A stretch of 64,000 nucleotides of DNA from Bradyrhizobium sp. sBnM-33 (GTDB taxonomy: Bacteria; Pseudomonadota; Alphaproteobacteria; Rhizobiales; Xanthobacteraceae), in assembly GCF_032917945.1 (NCBI RefSeq), contig NZ_CP136624.1, positions 5,766,001 through 5,830,000 of the forward strand, in the 5' to 3' direction. Below, one piece after another: positions 1 through 8,983 of this stretch; position 1 is the stretch's first letter, and each line of letters begins with the position of its first letter. Both the position numbers and the translations under genes were made by a program. The notes below the pieces were generated by a model, which worked only from the letters and a program-made list of their open reading frames with translations, had not been told where the DNA came from and ran no database searches.

Positions 1-463
1 ACGCTGCAAATCTGTCGCCGAACCGGTGGAATCGGGAATTGGAGCGCGATAACAGCCGTCGCGCACGATAGCCCGCCGCCTCGTCCTGCTCCCAGCCCGC
101 CGCGTCATCCCATTGCTGGGCCTCGGCACGCGGATTCGACCCCTTGGGCGAAGTATTCCTAGCCATTGCCTCTCGGTGCCGGCGCTGAGGTTGATCGCCG
201 CCAAGGGCACGCTCTTGGACCGGTATCGAGCGCTCCTGTGCCGGCATCGCTGCCAATCCTCGATTAATACTGATACTCGTGGTCGGGCCCAAGGCTTGAT
301 TAGGCGGTCCCATCGACGAGCGGACGGGGGTAGCGTCGAATTCCTTGTAACCATACTCCGGGGTCATCAAACTTGCCCAGCAGCCGGAGCGAATCCGACG
401 GTCAAAGGCGAGACCCGCAATACCCTAATGGTTGATCCGCGGAAAGCGACGAAAGGAAGGCGT
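1..463. other. Non-coding left edge
   Basis: No open frame here has a believable start, codon pattern or recognisable product. The frame of the peroxiredoxin gene stays open upstream to about position 113, but that extension has no ribosome binding site and is low-complexity noise. The stretch probably holds the promoter and leader of the peroxiredoxin gene. I see no tRNA or strong hairpin. Confidence 0.5.
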
Positions 464-1237
464 ATGTCCAAGAAAACGCGCAAGAAATCCTCCATGCCAT
501 CCCCCAAGAACCGCAAGACTTCCGCCGCAAAACCGGCCGCGGCCAAGGCCGCTAGCAAGACCGCCAGCAAGACCACCCGCCGCAGCACGCCGGCATCGGC
601 CAAAAAGCCTGCCGCCAAGCTAGCCAACAAGGCCGCCAAAACCGCCACTAAGGCAGCCGCCAGGAAGCCGGCGAAGACGGCCAAGACCGCTTCAGCCAAA
701 GCGTCGCACAAGCCGACATCGAAACAGTTAATAAAATCCAATCTATCGGATACGACCAAACCAGTTGCCGGAACCGGACTGGTCGAAGGCGCCATGGCTC
801 CCCCCTTCAGCCTTCCGCGCGACGGCGGCGGCAGTGTCTCGCTGGCGGACTATGCCGGCAAGAAACTGGTGCTGTTTTTCTATCCCCGCGCCGACACGCC
901 CGGCTGCACCCGGGAGGCGATCGACTTCACGCGGCTCAGCAGCGCGTTTGCCGATGCGGGAGCGGTGGTGCTCGGGATCTCGGCCGATACCGTAAAGGCC
1001 CAGGAATCCTTCCGGAACAAGCACCAGCTTTCGGTTCCTCTGATCTCGGACGAGCAACATGAGATGCTCGAGGCCTATGGCGCCTGGGGCGAAAAATCGA
1101 TGTACGGCAGGACCTTTATGGGAATCATTCGAACGACGGTTCTGATCGGCGCCGACGGACGGATCGCCAAAATCTGGCGCAATGTGCGGGTCGACGGCCA
1201 TGCCGACGAGGTGCTGGCTGCTGTTCGCGCCATGTGA
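464..1237 (+). CDS. bcp: Peroxiredoxin of the Bcp/PrxQ family with a histone-H1-like basic tail
   Basis: Thiol peroxidase of 257 residues that should reduce hydrogen peroxide or organic peroxides in the cytoplasm. The C-terminal ~155 residues are a normal AhpC/TSA fold with the peroxidatic motif PGCT (Cys148). The family's usual resolving cysteine five residues later is isoleucine, and Cys148 is the only cysteine in the protein, so this is a 1-Cys enzyme needing an outside thiol. Residues 1 to about 95 are almost wholly Lys, Ala, Ser, Thr and Pro, like histone H1 or AlgP tails, suggesting (inference) nucleic-acid binding. The start at 464 is chosen because AAGGAAGG lies seven bases upstream; an ATG at 428 is in frame but lacks this signal. 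Confidence 0.88.
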   Translation: MSKKTRKKSSMPSPKNRKTSAAKPAAAKAASKTASKTTRRSTPASAKKPAAKLANKAAKTATKAAARKPAKTAKTASAKASHKPTSKQLIKSNLSDTTKPVAGTGLVEGAMAPPFSLPRDGGGSVSLADYAGKKLVLFFYPRADTPGCTREAIDFTRLSSAFADAGAVVLGISADTVKAQESFRNKHQLSVPLISDEQHEMLEAYGAWGEKSMYGRTFMGIIRTTVLIGADGRIAKIWRNVRVDGHADEVLAAVRAM

Positions 1238-1336
1238 TCTGCAGGTTCCATTTCCCAAAAATTAACCATGAATGGGTCAAATCGGCAGGCAAATTGAGCC
1301 GAACGGAGCTGATTTCCGACCGGCGCGGGAGTGCCG

Positions 1337-2689
1337 ATGTCGTACCGTTCCGGTCATTATTCCGATCACCACCATCCCCACGATCATGGCCGGACGCCGC
1401 CCCGCCGTCCGGCACCCCATGCCGCGAAAGCCGCAGCGCTTGACGGTGACGGTTACACCATCGTCCATGCCGGCAAGCAGGTCAGGCTCGGCCCGGTCGT
1501 GTTCTGGATCGTCGTCGGCACGATCGTGCTGCTTGGCATGTGGTCGGCGGCCACCGCCACCTATTTCGCGTTTCGCGACGACGTCCTGACCCGGCTGATC
1601 GCCCGGCAGGCCGAGATGCAATACGCCTATGAAGACCGCATCGCGGAGCTGCGCGCCAAGGTCGATCGCACGACCAGCCGCCAGTTGCTCGATCAGGAAC
1701 AATTCGACCAAAAGCTCGACCAGATCATGCGCCGCCAGACCGCGCTCGAATCGCGCGCCACCGCGCTTGGCGCGATTCCGGATATCGCGGCAACCGGTTC
1801 GATTCGGCCCCCGGCGCGCGGCGCGGCCGTGGAGACACCCGCCCCCGGCAGCCTAAAACCCTCCCCGATTAGCGACACCGTGATCTTCGCCGCACCGCCG
1901 GATCGCGAGGCCCGGCTGGAATCGCGCACGCCCGTCGTGGCCAAGCCGCAGCCAAATCAGTTCGCCAAGGTTCAGGGCGTCGACAATGTCCTGGTCCGTC
2001 TGCAGACCTCGCTGGATTCCATCGAGCGGCGGCAGATGGCGGCCTTGAGCTCGGTCGAAGACAGCATGGAATCGCGGCTGCGCCGCATGCGTGGCGTGTT
2101 CACCGATCTCGGCCTCAATATGGCGCAGCTCGAAGCGGCAACGCCGCGCTCGGCCATTGGTGGCCCGTTCGTGCCGGTGAAGCTGCCGGCGGATGCCGGT
2201 GCGTTCGAACGCCAGCTCTACCGGATCAACCTCACCCGCGCCCAGATGCAGCGCCTCAACGCGACGCTCGCGCTGGTGCCTTACCGCAAACCTGTCGTCG
2301 GCGAGGTCGAATTCACCTCGGGCTTTGGCGTTCGCAGCGATCCCTTCCTCGGCCGACCCGCGATGCATACCGGCCTCGATTTCCGCGCATCGACCGGCGA
2401 TCCGGTACGCGTCACCGCGAACGGCAAGGTCGTGTCGTCGGGATGGATGGGCGGCTATGGCCGCATGGTGGAGGTCGACCACGGCAACGGGCTGTCGACC
2501 CGCTACGGCCATCTGTCGGAGATTCACGTCAGGGTCGGCGACTTCGTCAAGATCGGCCAGGTCATCGGCGCCGTCGGCTCAACCGGTCGCTCCACCGGTC
2601 CGCATCTGCACTATGAAACGCGGATCGACGGCGATGCCGTCGACCCGCAGAAATTCCTGCGCGCGGGCGTGCGGCTCAGCTCAGGCTAG
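1337..2689 (+). CDS. Membrane-anchored M23 family metallopeptidase
   Basis: Predicted peptidoglycan endopeptidase or LytM-type regulator in the cell envelope, about 450 residues. A single membrane segment lies near residues 50-78, followed by coiled-coil-rich sequence and a Pro/Ala linker. The C-terminal ~130 residues form the M23 domain, with the zinc ligands of HTGLD (His344, Asp348) and HLH (His423, His425) intact, so it should be catalytically active rather than an EnvC-like degenerate activator. A GTG at 1331 could also serve as start; ATG 1337 has GGGAG a few bases upstream. It stands alone, with a 210-base gap to the next gene. Cell-wall cleavage is inferred from the family; the substrate bond cannot be read from sequence. 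Confidence 0.87.
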   Translation: MSYRSGHYSDHHHPHDHGRTPPRRPAPHAAKAAALDGDGYTIVHAGKQVRLGPVVFWIVVGTIVLLGMWSAATATYFAFRDDVLTRLIARQAEMQYAYEDRIAELRAKVDRTTSRQLLDQEQFDQKLDQIMRRQTALESRATALGAIPDIAATGSIRPPARGAAVETPAPGSLKPSPISDTVIFAAPPDREARLESRTPVVAKPQPNQFAKVQGVDNVLVRLQTSLDSIERRQMAALSSVEDSMESRLRRMRGVFTDLGLNMAQLEAATPRSAIGGPFVPVKLPADAGAFERQLYRINLTRAQMQRLNATLALVPYRKPVVGEVEFTSGFGVRSDPFLGRPAMHTGLDFRASTGDPVRVTANGKVVSSGWMGGYGRMVEVDHGNGLSTRYGHLSEIHVRVGDFVKIGQVIGAVGSTGRSTGPHLHYETRIDGDAVDPQKFLRAGVRLSSG

Positions 2690-2899
2690 CATCGCGCCGT
2701 CAGAACTGGCGTGCTCGCTTGTTGTTCGCGGAATACGTCGCCGGTCTACCGGCATGTGAACGGAACCGGCGCGCCCCGCGTCGGTGAATTTTTTCTGGCC
2801 CCGTGTCGGATCGCATGGAGGCCAGGCGTCCTTGTGGCAGAGACTGAGCGAACCCAACCCAATCCTGCGATATACTCCGCTCAGTAATGGAGAAAAGTC

Positions 2900-3349
2900 A
2901 TGTCCCAAGGCAATACCGTTCGTTTGCATCGTGTCCTCGCCACCAAGCCGGAGAAGGTTTTTCGCGCCTTCCTCGATGCGGATGCCATGGCCAAGTGGTT
3001 GCCGCCCTACGGCTTCACCTGCAAGGTCCACCAATTCGAGGCGAAGGTTGGCGGCACATTCAGGATGTCGTTCACGAATTTCACCACGAACACCAGCCAT
3101 TCGTTCGGCGGTGAATATCTGGAGATCGTGCCCAACGAGCGTATTCGCTACACCGATCGGTTCGACGATCCCAATTTGCCTGGCGTTATGGAGGTCACGG
3201 TGACGCTGAAAGCGGTTTCGGTCGGAACCGAGATCAACATCGAACAGGCAAACTTGCCGACGGTGATCCCGCTCGAAGCCTGCTATCTCGGCTGGCAGCA
3301 ATCACTTGCCCAGCTTGCGTTGCTCGTGGAACCGGATATTCCGGAATAG
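2900..3349 (+). CDS. SRPBCC family protein (AHSA1-like)
   Basis: Protein of 149 residues with the helix-grip fold signature of activator of Hsp90 ATPase homologue 1-like proteins. It opens with the typical pattern of a beta strand, then KPEKVFRAFLDADAMAKWLP, and ends with the long C-terminal helix after GWQQSLAQLA. Such proteins bind small hydrophobic ligands; many are stand-alone with no known role. GGAGAAAAG precedes the ATG, giving a clear start. A perfect hairpin follows the stop. No operon partner is evident. Confidence 0.85.
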   Translation: MSQGNTVRLHRVLATKPEKVFRAFLDADAMAKWLPPYGFTCKVHQFEAKVGGTFRMSFTNFTTNTSHSFGGEYLEIVPNERIRYTDRFDDPNLPGVMEVTVTLKAVSVGTEINIEQANLPTVIPLEACYLGWQQSLAQLALLVEPDIPE

Positions 3350-3362
3350 TGACGGTCGAGGA

Positions 3363-3385
3363 GAGGCACCACGCTGTGGTGCCTC
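3363..3385 (+). terminator. Hairpin after the SRPBCC gene
   Basis: A perfect 10-base stem (GAGGCACCAC / GTGGTGCCTC) with a 3-base loop starts 14 bases after the stop codon. The following T-run is weak (ATCTTGG), so it could be an intrinsic terminator or an mRNA-stabilising hairpin. Confidence 0.6.
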
Positions 3386-3754
3386 ATCTTGGGGTGTCCG
3401 ACCTCGCCGGTGATAACGTCTCCGAATACTTCCCATGCCTCGCCGTTGAACTTCATTAACTGCATTCTGTTCGATCGGGAAAAAGTCGTTTGCCTCAGTC
3501 GATCTGGATGCCGGACAGCAGCAAGATCGGCAACATCAAGCGCTTCAACGTTGCAAACATGTGCTTATTACGCACCACGAAACGGCATTGTTGCCTGCCG
3601 CCAATTGTGGTTGATGCAGCCTACGTCATGACCTGGCCTGACGGCGTGGCCCAGAGGTTGGATAGGGTTGAAACAGAACACACGAATTGGTCCGCGGCAT
3701 CCCAGGCTCGCGGCCGGCGGATTCCGCTTCGCGCGATGGCTTGCGGCGAAAACC
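3386..3754. other. Intergenic region before the carbamoyltransferase
   Basis: About 370 bases with no convincing gene. The carbamoyltransferase frame is open back to a TTG at 3668, but residues from there are basic and unlike the family. I see no repeat or operator of note. Confidence 0.45.
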
Positions 3755-5833
3755 ATGGGTGCTGCGGGCTTTCATCAACTCGGCTCGGCGTTCGCCGAAG
3801 CGCGGATCGCGCATGTGTGCGAAAAGCTTGCGCGCGGCGAGACAGTGTATCTCGCAGGTCTCGGCGCGCCCGGCACGCATAATTCAGGTCTGGCGCTGGT
3901 CGAGGTCACCCAGACGGACGGGCCACGGCTGATCGTCAACAACGAAGAAGAACGCTTTTCCGGCAACAAGCACACCACCGAATATCCAAAGCTGTCGATC
4001 GACGCGGCGGTGGCGACGCTGCGCGGCATGGGCCGCGATATCGGCGACATCGATGTCTGGCTCACGAGTTGGGATTACCCGACGCTCGCCGGCACGCTGG
4101 CCCGCTCGGTGCTCGAGGAATTGCCGCAGAGCATAAAACTCGTGCGCACCACCGAAGCAGCCGGTTTCGACGGCCGCCGCCTCGATCAGATGACGCGGAC
4201 GCCAAAAATTCTCGCGCGCCAGCTCGGGCTTGCCGAGCGGGTGCCGCTGATCTGCCTGCCGCATCACGACAACCATGCCTGGTTTTCCTACGCCGCCTCG
4301 CCGTTCGCCGACGACGGCGAGCCGACCGCGATTGCGGTACTCGACGGCACCGGCGATCAAGGCTCGATCTCGCTCTATGTGGTCCAGCAAGGCGCGCTGC
4401 GCCGGCTCTACTGCAACGACAGCATGTTCGATTCACTCGGCGCATTCTACAGCGTGATCTCGTCGACACAGGGCGGATGGACCTGGTTGTCCAGCGAGGG
4501 CCGCTACATGGGCGCTGCCGCCTGGGGCGACATGAACCGCGCCAGCAATCCTTATTACGCGCGGCTGCGCGACGTTCTGCATTTTGGGGCGAACGGCGAC
4601 ATCAGGCTCAATCGCGCGCTGGCCAACTGGTATTGCGACCCCTTCGACCATCCCTACAAGGAAGCACTCACCAAAATCCTCGGCGAACCGCTTAAGCCGG
4701 ACCAGCTCTGGAATCCGGATGCGGTGCTGCGTGTCGAGGACATCCACCACCGTCCCGATACCAAGGATCGTCTCGACAAGGCGGCCGCGACGCAACTGGT
4801 GTTCGAGGACGCCATGATCCACGTCGTCGATCATCTGTTGCGCGCGACCGGTGCCAACCGGCTGGTGCTGACCGGCGGCGTCGCGCTGAACGCGGTCGGC
4901 AACATGCGATTGCTCGAACATTTCGACCAAGCGTGGTTCGCCGACGCGCAGCAGCGCGACGCGCGGCTGCATCTGTGGGTGCCGCCGGTGCCCGGCGACC
5001 CCGGCGTTACCATCGGCGCCGCCTGGCTGTTTGCACATCTGGCCGGCGCTCCGCGCGGCGCGCCGATGAGCCATGCTTTCTACTGCGGGACGCCGCCGTC
5101 GCAAGGTGACGTCGTCTATGCAGTTGCGGCCGATGACGTCGCCTCGCAAAAGATCGGCGATATCTCGACGCCTGAAGGCCTTGAAGCGATCGCCGACCTG
5201 ATGGCCTTCATGGTCGCCCAAAACGGCGTGATTGCGCTGTATCAGGGCGCGGCCGAGACTGGGCCCCGCGCACTCGGCCATCGCTCAATTCTCGCCAACC
5301 CCTGCGACCCGGCGGTGCGCGAGCTGCTCAACGCGCGCGTCAAATACCGCGAGGCCATTCGGCCGCTGGCGCCGATGGCGACGCTGGAGGCGGCGCAGGA
5401 ATATTTCGAACTGCTGCCCGGCGCTGCGGATGCCGATTACAATGCCTATAATTACATGGTGCTGACGGCGCATTCGAAGCCGCACGCGCGAAAAAAAATC
5501 CCCGCCGTCATCCACGCCGATGGCACCGGCCGCATCCAGGTCGTGCGCGCCGGCGACGATCCCCTCACCTATGCGTACTTAAAGGCGCTCGGCCGCCACA
5601 TCGGTGTCGAGCTGTCCGTCAACACCTCCTTCAATGTCGCGGGGCCGATTGCGCAGACGCCGCAGCAGGCGATCGATACGCTGCGCCGTTCCAAGGGGCT
5701 CGATGTCGTGGTCCTGGTGGCCGGCGACGGCACCGTCACCGCAGCCTGGCACGGCGGCGAGCGCGACAGCGGACGGTTCAGAAGCTGGCTTGCCGACTGG
5801 AAGACATCAGCTTCCAGCCAGCCTACGCGATAA
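3755..5833 (+). CDS. Carbamoyltransferase, NodU/CmcH family
   Basis: Large enzyme (692 residues from ATG 3755) expected to move a carbamoyl group from carbamoyl phosphate to a hydroxyl of an unknown acceptor by way of a carbamoyladenylate. The N-terminal ASKHA-like domain carries GTHNSG, NEEERF, HHDNHA and a TGGVALN nucleotide-binding loop. The C-terminal YrdC-like domain carries GPRALGHRS and SVNTSFN. Both halves look complete. A TTG start at 3668 would add 29 basic residues; I prefer the ATG although neither has a strong binding site. No nod, antibiotic or polysaccharide genes lie nearby, so the acceptor is unknown and it should not be called nodU. Confidence 0.85.
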   Translation: MGAAGFHQLGSAFAEARIAHVCEKLARGETVYLAGLGAPGTHNSGLALVEVTQTDGPRLIVNNEEERFSGNKHTTEYPKLSIDAAVATLRGMGRDIGDIDVWLTSWDYPTLAGTLARSVLEELPQSIKLVRTTEAAGFDGRRLDQMTRTPKILARQLGLAERVPLICLPHHDNHAWFSYAASPFADDGEPTAIAVLDGTGDQGSISLYVVQQGALRRLYCNDSMFDSLGAFYSVISSTQGGWTWLSSEGRYMGAAAWGDMNRASNPYYARLRDVLHFGANGDIRLNRALANWYCDPFDHPYKEALTKILGEPLKPDQLWNPDAVLRVEDIHHRPDTKDRLDKAAATQLVFEDAMIHVVDHLLRATGANRLVLTGGVALNAVGNMRLLEHFDQAWFADAQQRDARLHLWVPPVPGDPGVTIGAAWLFAHLAGAPRGAPMSHAFYCGTPPSQGDVVYAVAADDVASQKIGDISTPEGLEAIADLMAFMVAQNGVIALYQGAAETGPRALGHRSILANPCDPAVRELLNARVKYREAIRPLAPMATLEAAQEYFELLPGAADADYNAYNYMVLTAHSKPHARKKIPAVIHADGTGRIQVVRAGDDPLTYAYLKALGRHIGVELSVNTSFNVAGPIAQTPQQAIDTLRRSKGLDVVVLVAGDGTVTAAWHGGERDSGRFRSWLADWKTSASSQPTR

Positions 5834-5868
5834 TTCGCTTCTTCTCGGAGATCGGGTGATCCGCCGGT

Positions 5869-6366
5869 TCAAAGATCGACGCGTTCGCTCGCAACCGCTT
5901 TGCGTTCCGCCATGTTGAACCGGCCGCTATAGATCGGGCGCTCACCGGTCGTCGGACCAGGATACTGGACGATGAATATCTCCCCGCCCGTTTCGGTGCG
6001 GAATTCGCCCTCAAAGTGCGGGTCGGGATGGAACAGCACCGTTCCCGGACCATGCAGCGTTCCATCAATTGAAAACTCGCCTTTCAGGATATGCCAGACC
6101 TGCGCGAAGCCATGATAGTGCTCGGGGTGATAGGCGCCGGGCTCAAGCCGCAGAATCCCTGCATTCGGCTCTGTCGGCCGCTCCGGCCTCGGGTGAAAAA
6201 GCATTTTGCCTGTTTCGCCCGGCCAGCGGATCGTCTCCCATTCGACTTCGTCGAAATGACGCGCCTCGTAGGGCTTGTGATCCTTTCGCGACGCTTCGCG
6301 CGCGGTCGTCAGCCCCGCGTTTGCGTTCACCGTATCGGGAATGTCCTTGCTCCTGACAGCACTCAT
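5869..6366 (-). CDS. Cupin-domain protein
   Basis: Small cytoplasmic protein (165 residues) with one beta-barrel cupin domain. The first metal motif is PEHYHGFAQVWHILKGEFS (two His, with a later His) and the second region is PGTVLFHPDPHFEG, so a metal site is likely. Its ATG overlaps the TGA of the XRE-cupin regulator gene (ATGA, 6363-6366), which implies translational coupling. GGGAG lies seven bases before the ATG. Proteins of this type in such pairs often handle amines, sugars or short acids, but the substrate here is unknown. Confidence 0.8.
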   Translation of the reverse strand: MSAVRSKDIPDTVNANAGLTTAREASRKDHKPYEARHFDEVEWETIRWPGETGKMLFHPRPERPTEPNAGILRLEPGAYHPEHYHGFAQVWHILKGEFSIDGTLHGPGTVLFHPDPHFEGEFRTETGGEIFIVQYPGPTTGERPIYSGRFNMAERKAVASERVDL

Positions 6367-7046
6367 TTTGCTCTCCCTTTTGCAGTTTTCTCTCGTTCGC
6401 TTTTCCTGCCCGCAATACTGCTCCACCACTCAACCGCGATGGCCGACTGATTTTCGATTGATGTCACCATGAGCAGGCGCGCACCGCCGGACCCCCGCGC
6501 CCACGCCATATGCGGTATGTCTGAGCGCAAATGAACTGAATCGCCGTGCTCCAGCGCGATCGTTTCGTCGCCGATCTGAAATTCGACACTGCCTTCGAGG
6601 ACGAAGCACATTTCTTCGCCGGGATGCGCGACCAACGTCGGCCTGCGCGGTTTTGCCGACAATTCGAGCAGGAAAGTTTCCAGCCGCTGCTCGCCCACGC
6701 CCGAGGCGAGCTTGCGCCAGGCATAATTTGCGTCAGCGCCCTTCGATGGAATGGCATCGATTGACCGCACCACGCGATACGCGCGGGTCCGGTCCTCTCC
6801 TTCGATATCGGCAAACAATTCGGCCGGCGGCAGCTGAAGGACGCCGGCAATTTCCAAGAGGTTACCGATCGAACACGCGATGAGTCCGCGCTCAATCCGC
6901 GAGAGAAATGTCACGGACAGCCCGACCATTCCGGCGAGTTCCTCGAGCGTCAAACCGCGCGCCGAGCGGGCCCTGCGAATGACGGCTCCAATTGCAGCAA
7001 GGCGCGCCGCCTCGCGGGCGCGCCGGCCAGCTTCTGCCGAAACCAC
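6363..7046 (-). CDS. XRE-family regulator with C-terminal cupin domain
   Basis: Transcription regulator of 227 residues. An XRE helix-turn-helix sits at about residues 18-75 (TLEELAGMVGLSVTFLSRIERG). A cupin sensor domain follows at about 130-205 (AHPGEEMCFVLEGSVEF, then LEHGDSVHLRSDIPH). The architecture is that of the SutR/PuuR/ClgR-like single-cupin group, in which the cupin senses a small molecule. The start is GTG at 7046 with GGAG upstream. Two matching palindromes lie 14-50 bases before the start, so autoregulation is likely. The gene is coupled to the downstream cupin gene by a 4-base overlap. Confidence 0.87.
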   Translation of the reverse strand: MVSAEAGRRAREAARLAAIGAVIRRARSARGLTLEELAGMVGLSVTFLSRIERGLIACSIGNLLEIAGVLQLPPAELFADIEGEDRTRAYRVVRSIDAIPSKGADANYAWRKLASGVGEQRLETFLLELSAKPRRPTLVAHPGEEMCFVLEGSVEFQIGDETIALEHGDSVHLRSDIPHMAWARGSGGARLLMVTSIENQSAIAVEWWSSIAGRKSEREKTAKGRAK

Positions 7047-7059
7047 GTCGCTCTCCGTT

Positions 7060-7095
7060 TTGCTTATACGGCAAATCGTATTGCTATATAGGCAA
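7060..7095 (-). promoter_or_regulatory. Twin palindromic operator upstream of the XRE-cupin operon
   Basis: Two copies of TTGC-N7-GCAA occur at 7060-7074 and 7081-7095, with starts 21 bases apart (two helical turns). They lie between the regulator start and the end of the upstream exporter gene. The arrangement suits two regulator dimers bound on one DNA face over the promoter. The link to this regulator is inference from position. Confidence 0.6.
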
Positions 7096-7131
7096 ATGTC
7101 AAGCTGGCTTCGTGTCGCCTGCGCGAGCGAA

Positions 7132-8037
7132 CTAACGTTCGAGAAACTTCAGTACGCGGCCGTCGATCAACAGCAGCGCACTGCCGATCACCAGTGCGCC
7201 CGCGATTTCTCGCGGCGAAATCTGCTCGCCGAGCACGAGCGAGCCGAGCAGGATCGCCGTAACAGGCACAAGCAGCGTGACCAGCATGACGTTGGTGGCA
7301 CCGGAGCGCCGCAGCACCTGGAAGAAAACAATATAGGCCAGCGCCGTCGACAACGCGGCAAGGCCGAACACCGCGAACCATGTCACTGCGCCCGGCATTG
7401 GCAATTGCCACGGCCGCTCGAAAAAGCCGGCGACGACAGCCATCATCAGGCTCGATGCCATTAATTGAAACGTGGCGGTGGCAAGCGGCGGCGAATCCGA
7501 TAGCGCGCGCCGGGCTATCAGCGCGGAGATGCCGTAGCTCAGCGCCGCCGCGAGACACAGCAGGACGCCGAGCCCCTGCCCGCTGGCAAAGCCTAATCCG
7601 CTGCCGCGAAGGATCGCGACGCCGACAAGGCCGACGATCACACCGGCCACACGTCTGATGATGAGCTTCTCCTCGCCCGCCGCCGCCATCACCGCCACCG
7701 TGAACAGCGGCGTGGTGGCATTGAGGATCGAAGCCAGCCCGCTCGGGATGTACATCTGTCCGGTGACGATCAGCGAAAACGGCAGCACATTGTTGAACAG
7801 GGCGACGAGGAAGAACGGCCTCCAGCCTATCCACCCCTTCGGAAACGGCAGTCGCTGCACGCAAAGCGCCGGCAGCAGGATCATGGCGGCAAGCAGCACG
7901 CGCAACAGCACGAGCGTGAACGGCGGCAATTCCCTTAGCACCAGACCGTTGAAAAAGAACGATCCACCCCACAGGATCGAGAGCAGGCCGAGCAGCGACC
8001 AGTCACGGGCATCGATCCGGCCATCGCTGACTGTCAT
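7132..8037 (-). CDS. EamA/DMT family transporter
   Basis: Integral membrane protein of 301 residues with about ten hydrophobic segments and two EamA repeats (first beginning LLGLLSILWGGSFFFNG, second after GVLLCLAAALSYGISA). The family exports amino acids, nucleobases or other small metabolites across the inner membrane; the substrate cannot be told. The start is ATG 8037, just before the first membrane span; the frame is open further upstream but encodes Arg-rich noise antisense to the dehydrogenase gene. It is separated from the upstream dehydrogenase gene by 73 bases and may share its transcript. Confidence 0.85.
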   Translation of the reverse strand: MTVSDGRIDARDWSLLGLLSILWGGSFFFNGLVLRELPPFTLVLLRVLLAAMILLPALCVQRLPFPKGWIGWRPFFLVALFNNVLPFSLIVTGQMYIPSGLASILNATTPLFTVAVMAAAGEEKLIIRRVAGVIVGLVGVAILRGSGLGFASGQGLGVLLCLAAALSYGISALIARRALSDSPPLATATFQLMASSLMMAVVAGFFERPWQLPMPGAVTWFAVFGLAALSTALAYIVFFQVLRRSGATNVMLVTLLVPVTAILLGSLVLGEQISPREIAGALVIGSALLLIDGRVLKFLER

Positions 8038-8110
8038 TTCGCAAGAACCTGGTGAAATCGCTGGCCAGCTAGGACCGGACGCGCGTCGCCGTCCACCCGA
8101 TTTCCGAAGC

Positions 8111-8980
8111 CTAGTTCGGCTGCGACACGATCTCGATGATCTTGCCTTCGTCATCGTCGGGCGCGCTTGCCTTCGCTTTCTCATACGCGGCGAGCGCGGC
8201 GCGGCTGACGGGCACGTCTGCCAGCAGCGTTTCGGCCAGCGCCACGGCATAGGCCGCATCCTTGTGACGCAGCGCTGCGGTAAACGACGCGCCGGAGAAA
8301 TCGCGCGCCACCATGCGCTTTGAATGCCGGATCACCTGCGGACTAGCCACCGCGCCGGTCGCCAAGGCATCCGCCACGAGATTCATATCGAGCCCGGCTT
8401 GCTCGGCCATGGCGACACCTTCGGCCAGACTCGCAATCTGCACCGCGCCCATCAGATTGTTGATCAGCTTGAAGACGGTGCCGGTGCCCACAGCGCCGAA
8501 ATGCCTGATCACGTCGCCGATCGGCGCGAGATACGGTTTTGCACGATCGAGATCGGCAGCCTCAGCGCCGACGAGCAAGGTCAATTTCCCGCTGGCCGCC
8601 GCCTGCGGCAGGCCAGTGACCAGGCAGTCGATATAGGTAAGCCCTCGGCCGCGCAGTTCGCGCGCCATGTCGAGCGCCTGCTGGTGCGAGACAGTCGAGC
8701 ATTCGATCGCGAGGCTGCCCGCCTTCATCGTTGCAGCCGCGCCGTCCTTGCCGAGCCAGACCGCACGGGATGCCCCGTCGTCGGCGACCATAGTCACGAC
8801 AGCTTCAGCGCCATCGGCAGCGTCCGCCGGGGACGCGGCCCACCGCGCGCCACGTGCGATCAGGTCTTCCGCTTTTGCCTTGCTGCGATTCCACACCGCG
8901 ACCGTAAAGCCTGCATCGAGATAGCGGCCGGCCATGCCATGGCCCATGCGGCCGAGCCCGATGAAGGCGACGTTGGTCAT
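8111..8980 (-). CDS. NAD(P)-dependent beta-hydroxyacid dehydrogenase
   Basis: Enzyme of 289 residues of the 3-hydroxyisobutyrate dehydrogenase/tartronate semialdehyde reductase family, oxidising or reducing a small beta-hydroxyacid. An N-terminal Rossmann domain starts FIGLGRMGHGMAGR. The family substrate-binding region reads DCLVTGLPQAAASGKLTLLVGA and the catalytic lysine lies in GTVFKLINNLMGA. The stop of prfB lies only three bases upstream on the same strand, so the gene is probably expressed from the prfB transcript. Its exact substrate is not evident. Confidence 0.86.
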   Translation of the reverse strand: MTNVAFIGLGRMGHGMAGRYLDAGFTVAVWNRSKAKAEDLIARGARWAASPADAADGAEAVVTMVADDGASRAVWLGKDGAAATMKAGSLAIECSTVSHQQALDMARELRGRGLTYIDCLVTGLPQAAASGKLTLLVGAEAADLDRAKPYLAPIGDVIRHFGAVGTGTVFKLINNLMGAVQIASLAEGVAMAEQAGLDMNLVADALATGAVASPQVIRHSKRMVARDFSGASFTAALRHKDAAYAVALAETLLADVPVSRAALAAYEKAKASAPDDDEGKIIEIVSQPN

Positions 8981-8983
8981 GCG

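Noticed and set aside
367..795. Minus-strand open frame across the peroxiredoxin tail
   Set aside because: It is the antisense of a Lys/Ala-rich coding stretch, giving Ala/Leu/Val low complexity; no start signal.
3668..3754. TTG start extending the carbamoyltransferase by 29 residues
   Set aside because: The added residues are basic and unlike the family; ATG 3755 is closer to the domain start, though the choice is not certain.
3755..5833. Calling the carbamoyltransferase NodU and the region symbiotic
   Set aside because: No nod box or other nod gene is present; the family is broad.
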